Shown in pieces: positions 42,076-50,541 of a DNA stretch of 63,886 nucleotides. Made by a program: the position numbers and the translations under genes. The notes under the pieces are model-generated. The model did not search any database. It saw nothing but the letters and a program-made list of their open reading frames with translations, and had not been told where the DNA came from. Source of the DNA: Streptomyces sp. 150FB (GTDB taxonomy: Bacteria; Actinomycetota; Actinomycetes; Streptomycetales; Streptomycetaceae); contig NZ_JTHL01000001.1 in assembly GCF_000818195.1 (NCBI RefSeq), forward strand, positions 9,007,040-9,070,925, written 5' to 3'. The number at the start of each line of letters is the position of its first letter. The stretch's first letter is position 1.

Positions 42076-43104
42076 ATGACGACTGCGCGGCGCATCGACG
42101 TACGGCTGGGCGACCGTTCCTATCCCGTCCACATCGGTCCCGGGGCGCGCCTGCTGCTCCCCGGGACCGTGGCGCGCAGCGGAGCAGCCCGGGCGGTGGT
42201 GGTGTCGGCGCGGCCCGCTGAGGCCGTGCCGGACCCGGGGGTGCCGCACCGGGTGATCCGGGCGCTGGACGGTGAGCACCACAAGACGCTGGCCACCGTG
42301 CACGAGCTGTGCCGGGAGTTCGCCGCGTACGGCCTGACCCGCGCCGACCTCGTCATCTCCTGCGGCGGCGGCACCACGACGGACGTCGTCGGGCTTGCGG
42401 CCTCCCTCTACCACCGGGGAGTGGCGGTCGTACACCTGCCGACGACCCTGCTCGCGCAGGTCGACGCGGCGGTCGGCGGCAAGACCGCGGTCAACCTGCC
42501 CGAGGGCAAGAACCTCATCGGCGCCTACTGGCAGCCACAGGCGGTCCTCTGCGACACCGACCTGCTGCGCACCCTCCCGCCGGAGGAGTGGGCCAACGGG
42601 TACGGGGAGATCGCTCGCTGCCACTTCATCGGCGCCGGCGACCTGCGGGGGCTGCCCGTCCACGAGCAGATCGCGGCGAGCGTCGCCCTCAAGGCGTCGG
42701 TCGTGGCCGCCGACGAGCGGGACGCGGGCCCGCGCCACATCCTCAACTACGGCCACACGCTGGGCCATGCGCTCGAACGAGCCACGGACTTCGCGCTGCG
42801 GCACGGCGAAGGGGTCGCGATCGGCACGGTGTTCGCCGGCCGGCTGGCGGGCGCCCTGGGACGCATCGACGAGGACCGGGTGGCCGAACACCTGGCGGTC
42901 GTCCGCTCCTACGGGCTGCGCGAGAAGCTGCCGGCGAAGGTGCGGGCGGACGAACTGATCGCGCTCATGCGGCAGGACAAGAAGGCGACGAACGGCCTCA
43001 CCTTCGTCCTGGACGGCCCGTCCGGGGTGGAACGCGTGGCGGACGTACCGGAGAGCGTCGTGGGGACCGTCCTGGCGTCGATGGGGCGCGAGGAGTGTGA
43101 GTGA
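42076..43104 (+). CDS. rifG: Aminodehydroquinate synthase (RifG-like)
   Basis: A 342-residue member of the dehydroquinate synthase family. DLVISCGGGTTTDVVGLAAS is the NAD site, VVHLPTTLLAQVDAAVGGKTAVNL and HILNYGHTLGHALE carry substrate and metal residues. Where normal AroB has a AEVVKYGLI-type segment this protein has GEIARCHFIGA, as I recall for RifG-type aminodehydroquinate synthases, which cyclise aminoDAHP on the way to AHBA. ATG 42076 gives the correct N-terminus. It ends before a bidirectional terminator. Confidence 0.88.
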   Translation: MTTARRIDVRLGDRSYPVHIGPGARLLLPGTVARSGAARAVVVSARPAEAVPDPGVPHRVIRALDGEHHKTLATVHELCREFAAYGLTRADLVISCGGGTTTDVVGLAASLYHRGVAVVHLPTTLLAQVDAAVGGKTAVNLPEGKNLIGAYWQPQAVLCDTDLLRTLPPEEWANGYGEIARCHFIGAGDLRGLPVHEQIAASVALKASVVAADERDAGPRHILNYGHTLGHALERATDFALRHGEGVAIGTVFAGRLAGALGRIDEDRVAEHLAVVRSYGLREKLPAKVRADELIALMRQDKKATNGLTFVLDGPSGVERVADVPESVVGTVLASMGREECE

Positions 43105-43122
43105 TGCGAGTGGCGAGTGTGA

Positions 43123-43148
43123 CGGCGGAGCCGCGTACGGCTCCGCCG
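43123..43148. terminator. Bidirectional terminator
   Basis: CGGCGGAGCCG and CGGCTCCGCCG form a perfect 11-base stem around CGTA, between the convergent rifG-like gene and the gene ending at 43161. Confidence 0.85.
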
Positions 43149-43160
43149 CCGTACCCCGGG

Positions 43161-44078
43161 TCAGAGTCTGCCGTACGCCCGGAGCGTCCGCACCGCGTTC
43201 AGTGTGACGATGGGACGCCACTCGGCGAGCGTGCCGGGCGCCCAGACCCGCCACAGCACCGGCCAGCCGCCGTCCTCCTGCTGGACGGCGGTCAGGTGGT
43301 CGAGCGCGTCGGTGACCTCCCGGTCGGAGAACCAGGCACGCGCCAGTGAGTCCGGGGTCCGCGCCACGTCGTACACGTAGTGGTACTCGCCGGGCGCGTA
43401 CGAGGAGTTGACGGGGAACTCCTCGGGCCGGGCCGGGTCGGTCACCACGAGCCGCTGCTCTCGGACCAGTTGACCGAGGCGGTCGGCCGACTTCGCCGCG
43501 CGCTCGCGGTCCGTGACACCGTCCAGGAAGGTGACGGCCGCCTCCACCTCGTACGGATGCGAGGTCTCCAGGGAGTCGACGGCCGCCCAGCAGAATTCGG
43601 TGGCCTCGTCGAGCCAGGGGTGCGTGATGCCGTTGCGGTGCAGTGTCCCGGCGATCACACCGGTCGACAGCAGAGCGCCGGGCGGGTCGCTCCGCATCGG
43701 CAGCACGGCGGCGGACGGGTAACGGGCGCCTCCGGGATGGATGGCGGGGAGGCCGCCGTCGGGCGTGGTCAGGGTGGGGAGATGATCGAGGAGGCGGGCC
43801 GTGTGCGCCGCGTCGCAGCGCCCGATCTCGTCCAGCACGAGCAACGCCGTCCCCGCGTGCAGTGGTTGCGAGGCGGGGCCGCGCACATCAGCCTCCAGGG
43901 CGTAGCCGTAGCCCCCGTCGGGGCGGGCGTACGGCGCGAGCGCGGTCTCCACGGCGTCCGCCGCACCGCCGAGGAAGTGGTAGGCGAAGCGGTGCTGTTC
44001 CAGCAGGCGGGCGGACAGCCAGATGAACTGCTCGGCGCGGTCGACGATCGTGGGGGACAGTGTGGGGCGCTGGGTCAT
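43161..44078 (-). CDS. Terpenoid-cyclase-fold (alpha/alpha barrel) protein
   Basis: A 305-residue all-helical protein starting at ATG 44078. Repeated turns with QW-like and DGGxG/DGGxP elements (ARPDGGYGYALEADVRG, TTPDGGLPAIHP, VQQEDGGWPVLWRVW) indicate the terpenoid-cyclase/prenyltransferase alpha6-alpha6 barrel. No DxDD or zinc-site pattern is evident, so catalytic function is unproved. Upstream residues in the longer frame are not coding. Confidence 0.65.
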   Translation of the reverse strand: MTQRPTLSPTIVDRAEQFIWLSARLLEQHRFAYHFLGGAADAVETALAPYARPDGGYGYALEADVRGPASQPLHAGTALLVLDEIGRCDAAHTARLLDHLPTLTTPDGGLPAIHPGGARYPSAAVLPMRSDPPGALLSTGVIAGTLHRNGITHPWLDEATEFCWAAVDSLETSHPYEVEAAVTFLDGVTDRERAAKSADRLGQLVREQRLVVTDPARPEEFPVNSSYAPGEYHYVYDVARTPDSLARAWFSDREVTDALDHLTAVQQEDGGWPVLWRVWAPGTLAEWRPIVTLNAVRTLRAYGRL

Positions 44079-44309
44079 CGGGGCCTCGTGTGGTGGGGAG
44101 TCTGAGCGCCCAGGGGCCATGTCCGCCCGCTGAGCGGCGAGTTGGTCGGGCCCGGGCGGGGTCGGTCGGGGCGTCCGGGTCGGCATAGGGTATCGGCCGC
44201 TTACGGGAAAACCGGTCATGATGCGCATGCGCCCTGGTGTGCCCGTCGGGGGAGGGCCACAGTAGTACGGCGTGGCGCGGCTGTCCGCTGACGGAGAGGC
44301 ATACGTCGT

Positions 44310-45329
44310 ATGAGGCGAAGGATCCTGGGTGGCACCGGCATCTCGGTGACCGAACTCGCCCTGGGCACCATGATGTTCGGATCCTGGGGCAACACGGACG
44401 AGGCCGAGACCACCCGTGTCGTCCGGCTCGCCCTGGACGCCGGGATCAACCTGGTCGACACCGCCGACATCTACGGCGAGGGTGAATCCGAACGCATGGT
44501 CGGCAGGGCGATCCGGGGGCGCCGGGATGACATCGTTCTGTGCTCCAAGTTCCACAGCCCCATGGGCCCGGACGCCAACCACCAGGGAAACTCCCGCCGT
44601 TGGATCGTACGGGCGGTCGAGGGCTCGCTGCGCCGGCTCGGCACCGACCACCTCGACCTCTACCAGGTGCACCGGATCGACCCGGACACCGACATCGACG
44701 AGACACTCTCCGCGCTGTCCGACCTCGTACGGTCGGGCAAGGTCCTGGCGATCGGTACGTCGAACTTCCCGGCCGACCAGATCGTCGAGGCGCAGTGGAC
44801 CGCCGAACGCCGCGGCCACATCCGCTTCCGCAGCGAACAGCCGCAGTACTCACTGCTCGCCAGAGGCGTGGAGACCGCCGTCCTGCCGACCGCGCTGCGA
44901 CACGGTATGGGGGTGCTCGCCTGGGGACCGCTGGGGGCCGGCTGGCTGACGGGCAAGGAGATCCGGCCGGGCGTCGGCCGCGCGGTCCTGGAGGCACGCA
45001 GATTCGACCTCGCCGTGCCGGAGAACGCCGCCAAGGTGCGCGCGGTCGCGGCCCTGAAGAAGGTGGCGGCGGACTCCGGCATCTCCCTCACCCATCTCGC
45101 GCTCGCCTTTGTGCGCGCCCACCCCGCAGTCACCGCCGTGGTCATCGGCCCCCGCACGCCTGAGCAGTTGACCGATCTGCTGGCCGGCGCCGATGTGGTG
45201 CTGGACGACGACGTACTTGACCGGCTGGACGCCATCGTGCCGCCGGGAACCGACCTCAACCGGGCGGACAACCACTATGTGCCCCGCGTCCTGACCGACG
45301 CGTCGCTGCGCCGGCGGCCGACGCGGTGA
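44310..45329 (+). CDS. Aldo/keto reductase
   Basis: A 339-residue aldo/keto reductase with all four catalytic residues: Asp and Tyr in NLVDTADIYGEGESE, Lys in VLCSKFHS and His in DLYQVHRID. The cofactor loop VIGPRTPEQLTDLL is near the C-terminus. It overlaps the following flavin-protein gene by GTGA. Substrate unknown; it could serve the flanking biosynthetic genes or be unrelated. Confidence 0.88.
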   Translation: MRRRILGGTGISVTELALGTMMFGSWGNTDEAETTRVVRLALDAGINLVDTADIYGEGESERMVGRAIRGRRDDIVLCSKFHSPMGPDANHQGNSRRWIVRAVEGSLRRLGTDHLDLYQVHRIDPDTDIDETLSALSDLVRSGKVLAIGTSNFPADQIVEAQWTAERRGHIRFRSEQPQYSLLARGVETAVLPTALRHGMGVLAWGPLGAGWLTGKEIRPGVGRAVLEARRFDLAVPENAAKVRAVAALKKVAADSGISLTHLALAFVRAHPAVTAVVIGPRTPEQLTDLLAGADVVLDDDVLDRLDAIVPPGTDLNRADNHYVPRVLTDASLRRRPTR

Positions 45330-45754
45330 CGGCTGACCCGGTCGCCGGAGTTCCGCTGTCGGAACGCGTCAGGGCGTTGCTGGACGCACCGGTCTTCGCC
45401 GTCGTGGCCACGGTCGGGGCGGACGGCATGCCGCACCAGTCCGTCGTATGGGTCACCCACGACGCCTCGCAGCTCATCTTCGGTATCGAGCGGGGCAGCC
45501 GGAAGGCGCGCGATCTCGCGCGGGCGCCCCGGGTCGGCGTACTCCTGCACCCGCCCGAGGCCCCCTACACGTACGTGTCCGTGCGGGGCACCGCCCGCCT
45601 TGAACCGCCGGGACAGCACCCGGGGCTGATGGACGCACTGTCCGCCAAGTACACCGGCCTGTCCCACGCCGAGTTCCTGGGCGATCAGGTTCCGGCCGAC
45701 GACGACCTGCTGTTCGTACGGGTGGTGGCGGAACGGGTCCTTGAGATCCCCTAG
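45326..45754 (+). CDS. PPOX-class split-barrel flavin/F420 protein
   Basis: A 142-residue split-barrel protein (FAVVATVGADGMPHQSVVWV, FGIERGSRKARDLARAPRVG, YTYVSVRGTARLE) of the pyridoxamine-phosphate-oxidase-like class, many of which use F420 in actinobacteria. GTG 45326 overlaps the aldo/keto reductase stop, so the two are co-translated. Confidence 0.87.
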   Translation: MTADPVAGVPLSERVRALLDAPVFAVVATVGADGMPHQSVVWVTHDASQLIFGIERGSRKARDLARAPRVGVLLHPPEAPYTYVSVRGTARLEPPGQHPGLMDALSAKYTGLSHAEFLGDQVPADDDLLFVRVVAERVLEIP

Positions 45755-45791
45755 TCGCTGTCCGACCGGCTCGCGCGTTGACAGCCGCGCC

Positions 45792-45821
45792 TTGACAGCA
45801 GGCGGACACGCCGTCTGTAAT
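45792..45821 (+). promoter_or_regulatory. Consensus-like promoter for the transposase-like gene
   Basis: TTGACA (45792-45797) and TGTAAT (45816-45821) are separated by 18 bases. Transcription would begin at about 45828-45829, on the GTG start, giving a leaderless message. A second TTGACA at 45778-45783 lies just upstream. Confidence 0.6.
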
Positions 45822-45828
45822 CACGATC

Positions 45829-47124
45829 GTGGTGACGCCTGACGCGACCGCGGCAGCGCTGCCGCGATGCCCGGTTCCCGGGCATGAATTCAGCAAGGTT
45901 GTTCTGGGCGGCCGGTACGGCAAGCCCGGCCGGCAAAGACAGCTCTACGTATGCGGGATGGCCAAGCCCGGCTCGGCGGCGCCCTCGCACCGGTTCACGG
46001 CACCGATGGCCACGCCGTATCCGGACAGGTCCGGCGCGGGCGACCCGGGCGCCGAGACCGAGGAGCGGCGCACCGCGCGCAACTACCAGTTCACCGCCTA
46101 CGACATCGCGTCGGGCTTGGTCGCCGTGGCGCGCGGGACGAGTTACGCGAAGGCGGGCCAGGACGTACGGGAGCACGCCGCCCGCCGCTGGGGCGCGGCC
46201 GTGGACGGCGGCGCACGGCGGCACGGCACCCTGGTCTCCGACTGGGTCGAGGTGTACGCCGAGGCGCTGTGGCAGACACAGGCGCCGTACCGCGAGACGT
46301 GGCCCGAGACGGTCCTTGTCGGCGTGTTGCCCCTCACGGCCGACGCGCCCGGCGGGGAAGCGGCGACGCGGCTGGTCTTCTCGGTGTTCGTGGCCGTGGC
46401 GTACGGGTCCGACGGGAGGCCCGCCGTGTTCGGGATCCGCACCTCGACGGGGACCGGGGCCCGCCACTGGGAGGCGTTCCTGCGGGAGTTGGACCAGGAG
46501 CGGCGCGGGCGGCCCGCGTACGTCGTCGGCGACGGCTCCGCCGGACTGGCGCGTGCCGTCGCCCTGGTGTGGCCGGAGAACGACGGAGCCGACGCGCCGT
46601 CCCGGTCGTTGTCGCCCGCGCTGTGGACCGACGAGCATCTGATGCGCCAGGAGGCGCGCCGTATCTGCCGAGACCGCGGTCTCGACGGCCGGGGCGGACG
46701 CCTCTGGCAGCTTGTCCAGCGCGCGTGGCGCAGTGCGGACGACTGGGACCGCTTCACCGCCGAGGGACACCGTCACGGCCTGCCCGAGCTGGAACGGTGG
46801 CTGGCGCGCGCCGAACCCACGATGGCCCGTCAGTTCGCCGCACGCGCGCACGGTGTGCACCGCTCGCGCCAGTGGATACGCGCCGCCCTGGGTGAACTGG
46901 AGGAACGCGTCGGCCGGCGTCGGTCGACCTTCGGCAACCAGGCGCGCACCGACAGGCTGCTGCGCCTGATGGCCCTCGACATCTCCGGAGTCGCCCGGAT
47001 CCACGCCTGGACGGATCTGATCTGTGTGTGGCTGGAGCGGAGCGACGGGCGGCCCCTGACATCCCAGCGACGGATAGCGGACCAGGGCGGGCGCAGGTCC
47101 CTGCGCGATGCGCCCTCGCGTTGA
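45829..47124 (+). CDS. Transposase-like (RNase H-fold) protein, single copy
   Basis: A 431-residue protein. The N-terminal zinc-ribbon-like start (RCPVPGHEFSK...YVC) and a central segment (VFVAVAYGSDGRPAVFGIRTS, RGRPAYVVGDGSAGLARAV, then WTDEHLMRQEARRI) resemble Mutator/IS-type DDE transposases, with a variable Asp pattern. No terminal inverted repeats or target duplications were seen around it, so it may be domesticated or an immobile remnant. Start GTG 45829 or 45832. Confidence 0.5.
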   Translation: MVTPDATAAALPRCPVPGHEFSKVVLGGRYGKPGRQRQLYVCGMAKPGSAAPSHRFTAPMATPYPDRSGAGDPGAETEERRTARNYQFTAYDIASGLVAVARGTSYAKAGQDVREHAARRWGAAVDGGARRHGTLVSDWVEVYAEALWQTQAPYRETWPETVLVGVLPLTADAPGGEAATRLVFSVFVAVAYGSDGRPAVFGIRTSTGTGARHWEAFLRELDQERRGRPAYVVGDGSAGLARAVALVWPENDGADAPSRSLSPALWTDEHLMRQEARRICRDRGLDGRGGRLWQLVQRAWRSADDWDRFTAEGHRHGLPELERWLARAEPTMARQFAARAHGVHRSRQWIRAALGELEERVGRRRSTFGNQARTDRLLRLMALDISGVARIHAWTDLICVWLERSDGRPLTSQRRIADQGGRRSLRDAPSR

Positions 47125-47229
47125 TCTGACGCTGATCTCACGCTGACCGGCGCCGACTTGAGCTGACCTCGCACTGACCCCGGGCCGGACACCGAGTCCG
47201 CCTGCCCGAGGGCCCGTTCGCCTCCTCCA

Positions 47230-47280
47230 TGTCAATGAAATGCGATGGCATTGACACCGGCGACGGCGGCTGCGCATACT
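47230..47280 (+). promoter_or_regulatory. Promoter with TGTCAATG palindrome over the -35
   Basis: TTGACA (47251-47256) and CATACT (47275-47280) are 18 bases apart. TGTCAATG (47230-47237) and CATTGACA (47249-47256) are perfect inverted arms with an 11-base centre, and the right arm covers the -35 box. The start point would fall on or next to the leader-peptide ATG at 47288. Confidence 0.7.
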
Positions 47281-47287
47281 TCAGCAC

Positions 47288-47365
47288 ATGAATCCGGCCG
47301 CTGACATCCTGGTACGGCGACGGTATCTCGACTTCAAGCTCTACAGCGGAGCTCTCTGTCGGTGA
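47288..47365 (+). CDS. Leaderless Cys leader peptide of the sulfonate importer
   Basis: A 25-codon frame ending RRRYLDFKLYSGALCR, the same R-R-x-x-D-x-x-x-x-S-x-A-L-C-R pattern as the leader at 34608. A consensus-like promoter puts the transcript start at the ATG, so it would be leaderless. It lies 215 bases before the permease gene. It probably couples cysteine supply to transport-gene expression by attenuation; inferred from the family pattern. The region after it (47366-47579) has short C/G-rich and repeated CGTACGAGC elements but no clear single terminator. Confidence 0.72.
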   Translation: MNPAADILVRRRYLDFKLYSGALCR

Positions 47366-47579
47366 ACCGCCGGGCCCCGCGCTCTGCCTGCGGGAGCCCC
47401 TTCCTTCCGATCACCTCTGAGTCGTACGAGCGGTACGAGCCGTACGGCCGGACCGGAGTCCGTGCCGCGTCCCGGCGCGTCCTGACGCCGTCATTCCGGT
47501 GATCCCCTTCCCGTACGGGCCACGCGGTCCACCCCCCCCGTACGCCCAGAACTTCCCTCATGAGCACCGGAGGATTTCC

Positions 47580-48389
47580 GTGCGCGCTTCTGTCGTGATC
47601 AGAAGCATGTCCAGGGGCAGACGCATCCGCAGGCTGGTGGTGCCACTGCTCTCCATCGTGGGCGGCCTGGCGCTGTGGCAAATCGTCATCAGTCTCTTCC
47701 GCCCCAACGAACTCGCCGTGGTCGGACCCGTCCGGATCGCTCACGACGCCGCCGACCTGTACAGCGCCGGCACGCTGGGGCCCGACATCGGTGTGAGTCT
47801 CGTCCAGCTCCTGGCCGGACTGGCCGTCGCGGTTGTCGCCGGTGTGCTGACCGGGCTGCTGCTCGGCACCAAACGCTGGCTGGCGAGTGCTGTCGGCCCC
47901 TGGGTGACGGCGCTCTACACCATCCCCGTCATCGCGGTGGCTCCTCTGATCATCGTGGGGCTCGGGCTCGGCACCACCGCGAAGATCGTCATCGTCGCGG
48001 CCTCCGGCTTCTTCCCCGTGGCGATCAACACGCAGGCCGGCGCGGCCACCGTCGTGGACGGCGGGCTGCGCGATGTGACCAGGGCCTTCAGGGCCAACTC
48101 CCTTGAGACGCTCTGGTTCTTGACCGTTCCCGGCACGGTGCCCTTCATCCTGACCGGGATCAGGCTGGCCATCGGGCGCGCCCTGATCGCACTCGTCGCC
48201 GCCGACCTCTTCGGCTCCACATCGGGCCTCGGCTACCTGATCATCTCCGGGCAGCAGAACCTCAAGACGGACGACGTGTACGTCGGCGTGGTGACCCTGA
48301 GCCTGATCGGGATCGTCTTCACGGCTTTCGTCGCGTTCTTCGAGCGACGGATGAGCGCCGCCCGCAGCGGCCGGATGGACCACGCATGA
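47580..48389 (+). CDS. SsuC/TauC-type ABC permease
   Basis: A 269-residue permease with six hydrophobic segments and the conserved cytoplasmic loop GFFPVAINTQAGAATVVDGG...DVTRAFRANSLETLWFLTVPGTVPFILTGIRLA of nitrate/sulfonate/taurine importers. GTG 47580 follows GGAGG; upstream sequence in the same frame is not coding. It overlaps the ATPase gene by four bases. Confidence 0.9.
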   Translation: MRASVVIRSMSRGRRIRRLVVPLLSIVGGLALWQIVISLFRPNELAVVGPVRIAHDAADLYSAGTLGPDIGVSLVQLLAGLAVAVVAGVLTGLLLGTKRWLASAVGPWVTALYTIPVIAVAPLIIVGLGLGTTAKIVIVAASGFFPVAINTQAGAATVVDGGLRDVTRAFRANSLETLWFLTVPGTVPFILTGIRLAIGRALIALVAADLFGSTSGLGYLIISGQQNLKTDDVYVGVVTLSLIGIVFTAFVAFFERRMSAARSGRMDHA

Positions 48390-49288
48390 GCTTTCTCGCC
48401 AGGTCGGAACAGGACCGTACGCACAAGCCGCCGGACGGGGACTCCGTCATCGAGGTGCGCGACGCGTACGCCCACTACTCGACGGTCTCCGGACCGCTGC
48501 CCGTGCTGAGCGGTGTGGACCTGACGGTCCGCCGGGGTGAGGTGCTCGCGGTCGTCGGCCCGAGCGGGTGCGGCAAAACGACACTGCTGCGGGTGCTCCA
48601 GGGCCTCGCGGCACTCGACACGGGCACCGCCACCATCCAGGGCCGTGGCCCGGACAGCGCGACGCCCGACAGCGGATACGTGTTCCAGCAGCCGTCGCTC
48701 TTCCCGTGGTGGAGCGTGCGCAAGAACATCGAGTTCGGGCTGCGGCTGCGCTCGCACACCCGGCGGCTCAACGCAGGGGCGCGCCGGGACCAGGCGGACC
48801 GGCTGCTCGACATGGTCGGGCTCACCGGATTCGCCGACTTCCGGCCCGCCGCGCTCTCCGGCGGCATGCAGCAGCGGGTCAACCTCGCGCGGGCGCTGGC
48901 CATCGACCCGGTGGTGCTGCTGCTCGACGAGCCCTTCAGCGCCGTCGACACCCTCACCCGCGAGCGGCTGCAACGTGTCCTCTCGGGAACGCTCGACGCG
49001 CTCGGCACCGCTGCGGTGATCGTCACCCACGACATTCACGAAGCCGTCTTCCTGGGGGACCGGGTCGCGGTGATGAGCGAGCGGCCCGGCCGGATCGTGG
49101 AGACCTTCGAGGTCGGCCAAGACCGGCCCAGGACCGAGGAGTTCCAGCACAGCGAGGCTCTCGCGGCGGTGAGCGCCCGTATCTACCAGCGGCTCAAGAC
49201 CAGTGACGAGCGGGCCAGCGAGTCCGAGTTCGCCCGAACCCGTCAACCCCTCAGAGGGAAAAGCCAGATGAGTGAGCCAGATGAGTGA
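48386..49288 (+). CDS. SsuB/TauB-type ABC ATPase
   Basis: A 300-residue ATPase with Walker A GPSGCGKT (~residue 59), the family Q-loop VFQQPSLFPWWSVRKNI, signature LSGGMQQRVNLARAL and Walker B VLLLDEPFSAVDTLT. The Q-loop and DEPFSAVD form are those of sulfonate/taurine/nitrate importers. ATG 48386 overlaps the permease stop. Confidence 0.92.
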   Translation: MSFLARSEQDRTHKPPDGDSVIEVRDAYAHYSTVSGPLPVLSGVDLTVRRGEVLAVVGPSGCGKTTLLRVLQGLAALDTGTATIQGRGPDSATPDSGYVFQQPSLFPWWSVRKNIEFGLRLRSHTRRLNAGARRDQADRLLDMVGLTGFADFRPAALSGGMQQRVNLARALAIDPVVLLLDEPFSAVDTLTRERLQRVLSGTLDALGTAAVIVTHDIHEAVFLGDRVAVMSERPGRIVETFEVGQDRPRTEEFQHSEALAAVSARIYQRLKTSDERASESEFARTRQPLRGKSQMSEPDE

Positions 49289-49322
49289 GCCAAATAATGA
49301 GTGAGCCAGATGAATGAACCAC
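49268..49322 (+). repeat. Four degenerate 13-bp repeats carrying start codons
   Basis: ATGAGTGAGCCAG at 49268, ATGAGTGAGCCAA at 49281, ATGAGTGAGCCAG at 49297 and ATGAATGAACCAC at 49310. They span the ATPase stop and the binding-protein start, so several ATG/GTG codons precede the latter gene. Confidence 0.8.
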
Positions 49323-50422
49323 GCAACGGGCCCGCGCGCGCCCCGCTCCGACGCCGTGCCGGGTTCCCGGCCCTTCTCACCACCCTCACCGTCGTACTGG
49401 CGGCGGCCCTCGCCGGCTGCGGCTCGGGCGGCGCCGGGGGAGGGGCCGGCGGCGGGGACGGTTCGGCGACGGATCTGAGCGTGCCGGCCGGCTCGGTGTC
49501 CGCCTCCCAGGGGGCCTTCCAGTACGCGGTCACCAAGGGGTTCTTCAAGAAGAACGGTCTGACGGTCACCACCCCGCTCTCGGCGGAGGGCCAGCTCAAG
49601 GCGTCCTTCGTGGCGGGCTCGGTCCACTTCGACCAACTGGCCGGCGGCGACGTGCTCGACCTGTACGCCAAACACGTCGGGATCAAGGTCATCGGCTGCG
49701 TCGCGAAGAACACCGGCTACTACCTCTACGCGCAGAAGGGCATCGGATCCGTCCAGGCGCTCAAGGGCAAGACCGTCGGTGTGCCTTCACTGGGCGGCGC
49801 CCCGCAGATCGCGATGCAGTCGTACCTGGTGAGCAAGGGACTTCAGCCGGACGCCGTCAAGTTCGTCTCGCTCGGCTCGATCCCCAACGTACTGACCGCG
49901 CTCACCAGCAAGAAGATCGACAGCGGACTGCTCTCGACACCGTTCAACTTCCGTGCCGACACCGCGAAGCTGCCCAACCTTGGCTACGCCACGGGCCCGC
50001 CCACCCCGTACGTGGTGAACGCGGCGTGGGCGAAGAAGAATCCCGCGGTCGTGGCGAAGATCCTCAAGAGCGTGGCCGAGGGCGGCTGGTCCTACCAGAC
50101 GAAGAAGGCCGACGCGCTGACGTCACTGGGTAAGTTCCTCAGTCTCGATCCCTCGAAGCCCGCCGACAAGGCCACGCTCAGCAAGAGTTTCGACGCGTAT
50201 CTGCCCCCGGTACAGGCACCGGTCGGCCGCTGCTCGGCCGCCGACTTCGCGCCGTACGTCCGCTACCAGCCGGCCGCCCAGCAGGGCGCGTTGAAGGATC
50301 TCGGCCCGCTCATCGACAACTCGGCCATCGACGCACTCGACAAGCAGGGGTTCTACACCGGTCTCCAGAAGACCTACGGCCCGCTGCCCAAGGGCACCAC
50401 CCTCGCGCAGGTCCTGCGCTGA
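49310..50422 (+). CDS. SsuA/TauA-like substrate-binding lipoprotein
   Basis: A 370-residue exported binding protein. From ATG 49310 the lipobox is AALAGC with Cys37; GTG 49301 would add three residues. The body has the NMT1/SsuA-like opening VSASQGAFQYAVTKGFFKKNGLTV and the typical GKTVGVPSLGGAPQ loop. It delivers a sulfonate-type ligand to the permease/ATPase encoded just upstream. The start region is duplicated, so the exact start is uncertain. Confidence 0.9.
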   Translation: MNEPRNGPARAPLRRRAGFPALLTTLTVVLAAALAGCGSGGAGGGAGGGDGSATDLSVPAGSVSASQGAFQYAVTKGFFKKNGLTVTTPLSAEGQLKASFVAGSVHFDQLAGGDVLDLYAKHVGIKVIGCVAKNTGYYLYAQKGIGSVQALKGKTVGVPSLGGAPQIAMQSYLVSKGLQPDAVKFVSLGSIPNVLTALTSKKIDSGLLSTPFNFRADTAKLPNLGYATGPPTPYVVNAAWAKKNPAVVAKILKSVAEGGWSYQTKKADALTSLGKFLSLDPSKPADKATLSKSFDAYLPPVQAPVGRCSAADFAPYVRYQPAAQQGALKDLGPLIDNSAIDALDKQGFYTGLQKTYGPLPKGTTLAQVLR

Positions 50423-50430
50423 GGGCCAGG

Positions 50431-50488
50431 ACACACCGCATCACACTGCAATCACACCGCATCACACCGCATCACGCCGGATCACCGG
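50431..50488 (+). repeat. 10-bp ATCACACCGC repeats
   Basis: ACACACCGC, ATCACACTGCA, ATCACACCGC, ATCACACCGC, ATCACGCCGG and ATCACCGG follow one another in the gap between two binding-protein genes. They could be regulator sites or simple slippage. Confidence 0.65.
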
Positions 50489-50541
50489 ACCGTCACACCA
50501 CCGCCGGACCACCGAACACGCCCGAGAAAGGCCGTCAGACC

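Noticed and set aside
45829..47124. A complete insertion sequence
   Set aside because: No terminal inverted repeats or target duplications are seen, and the gene has its own promoter directly at the start codon.
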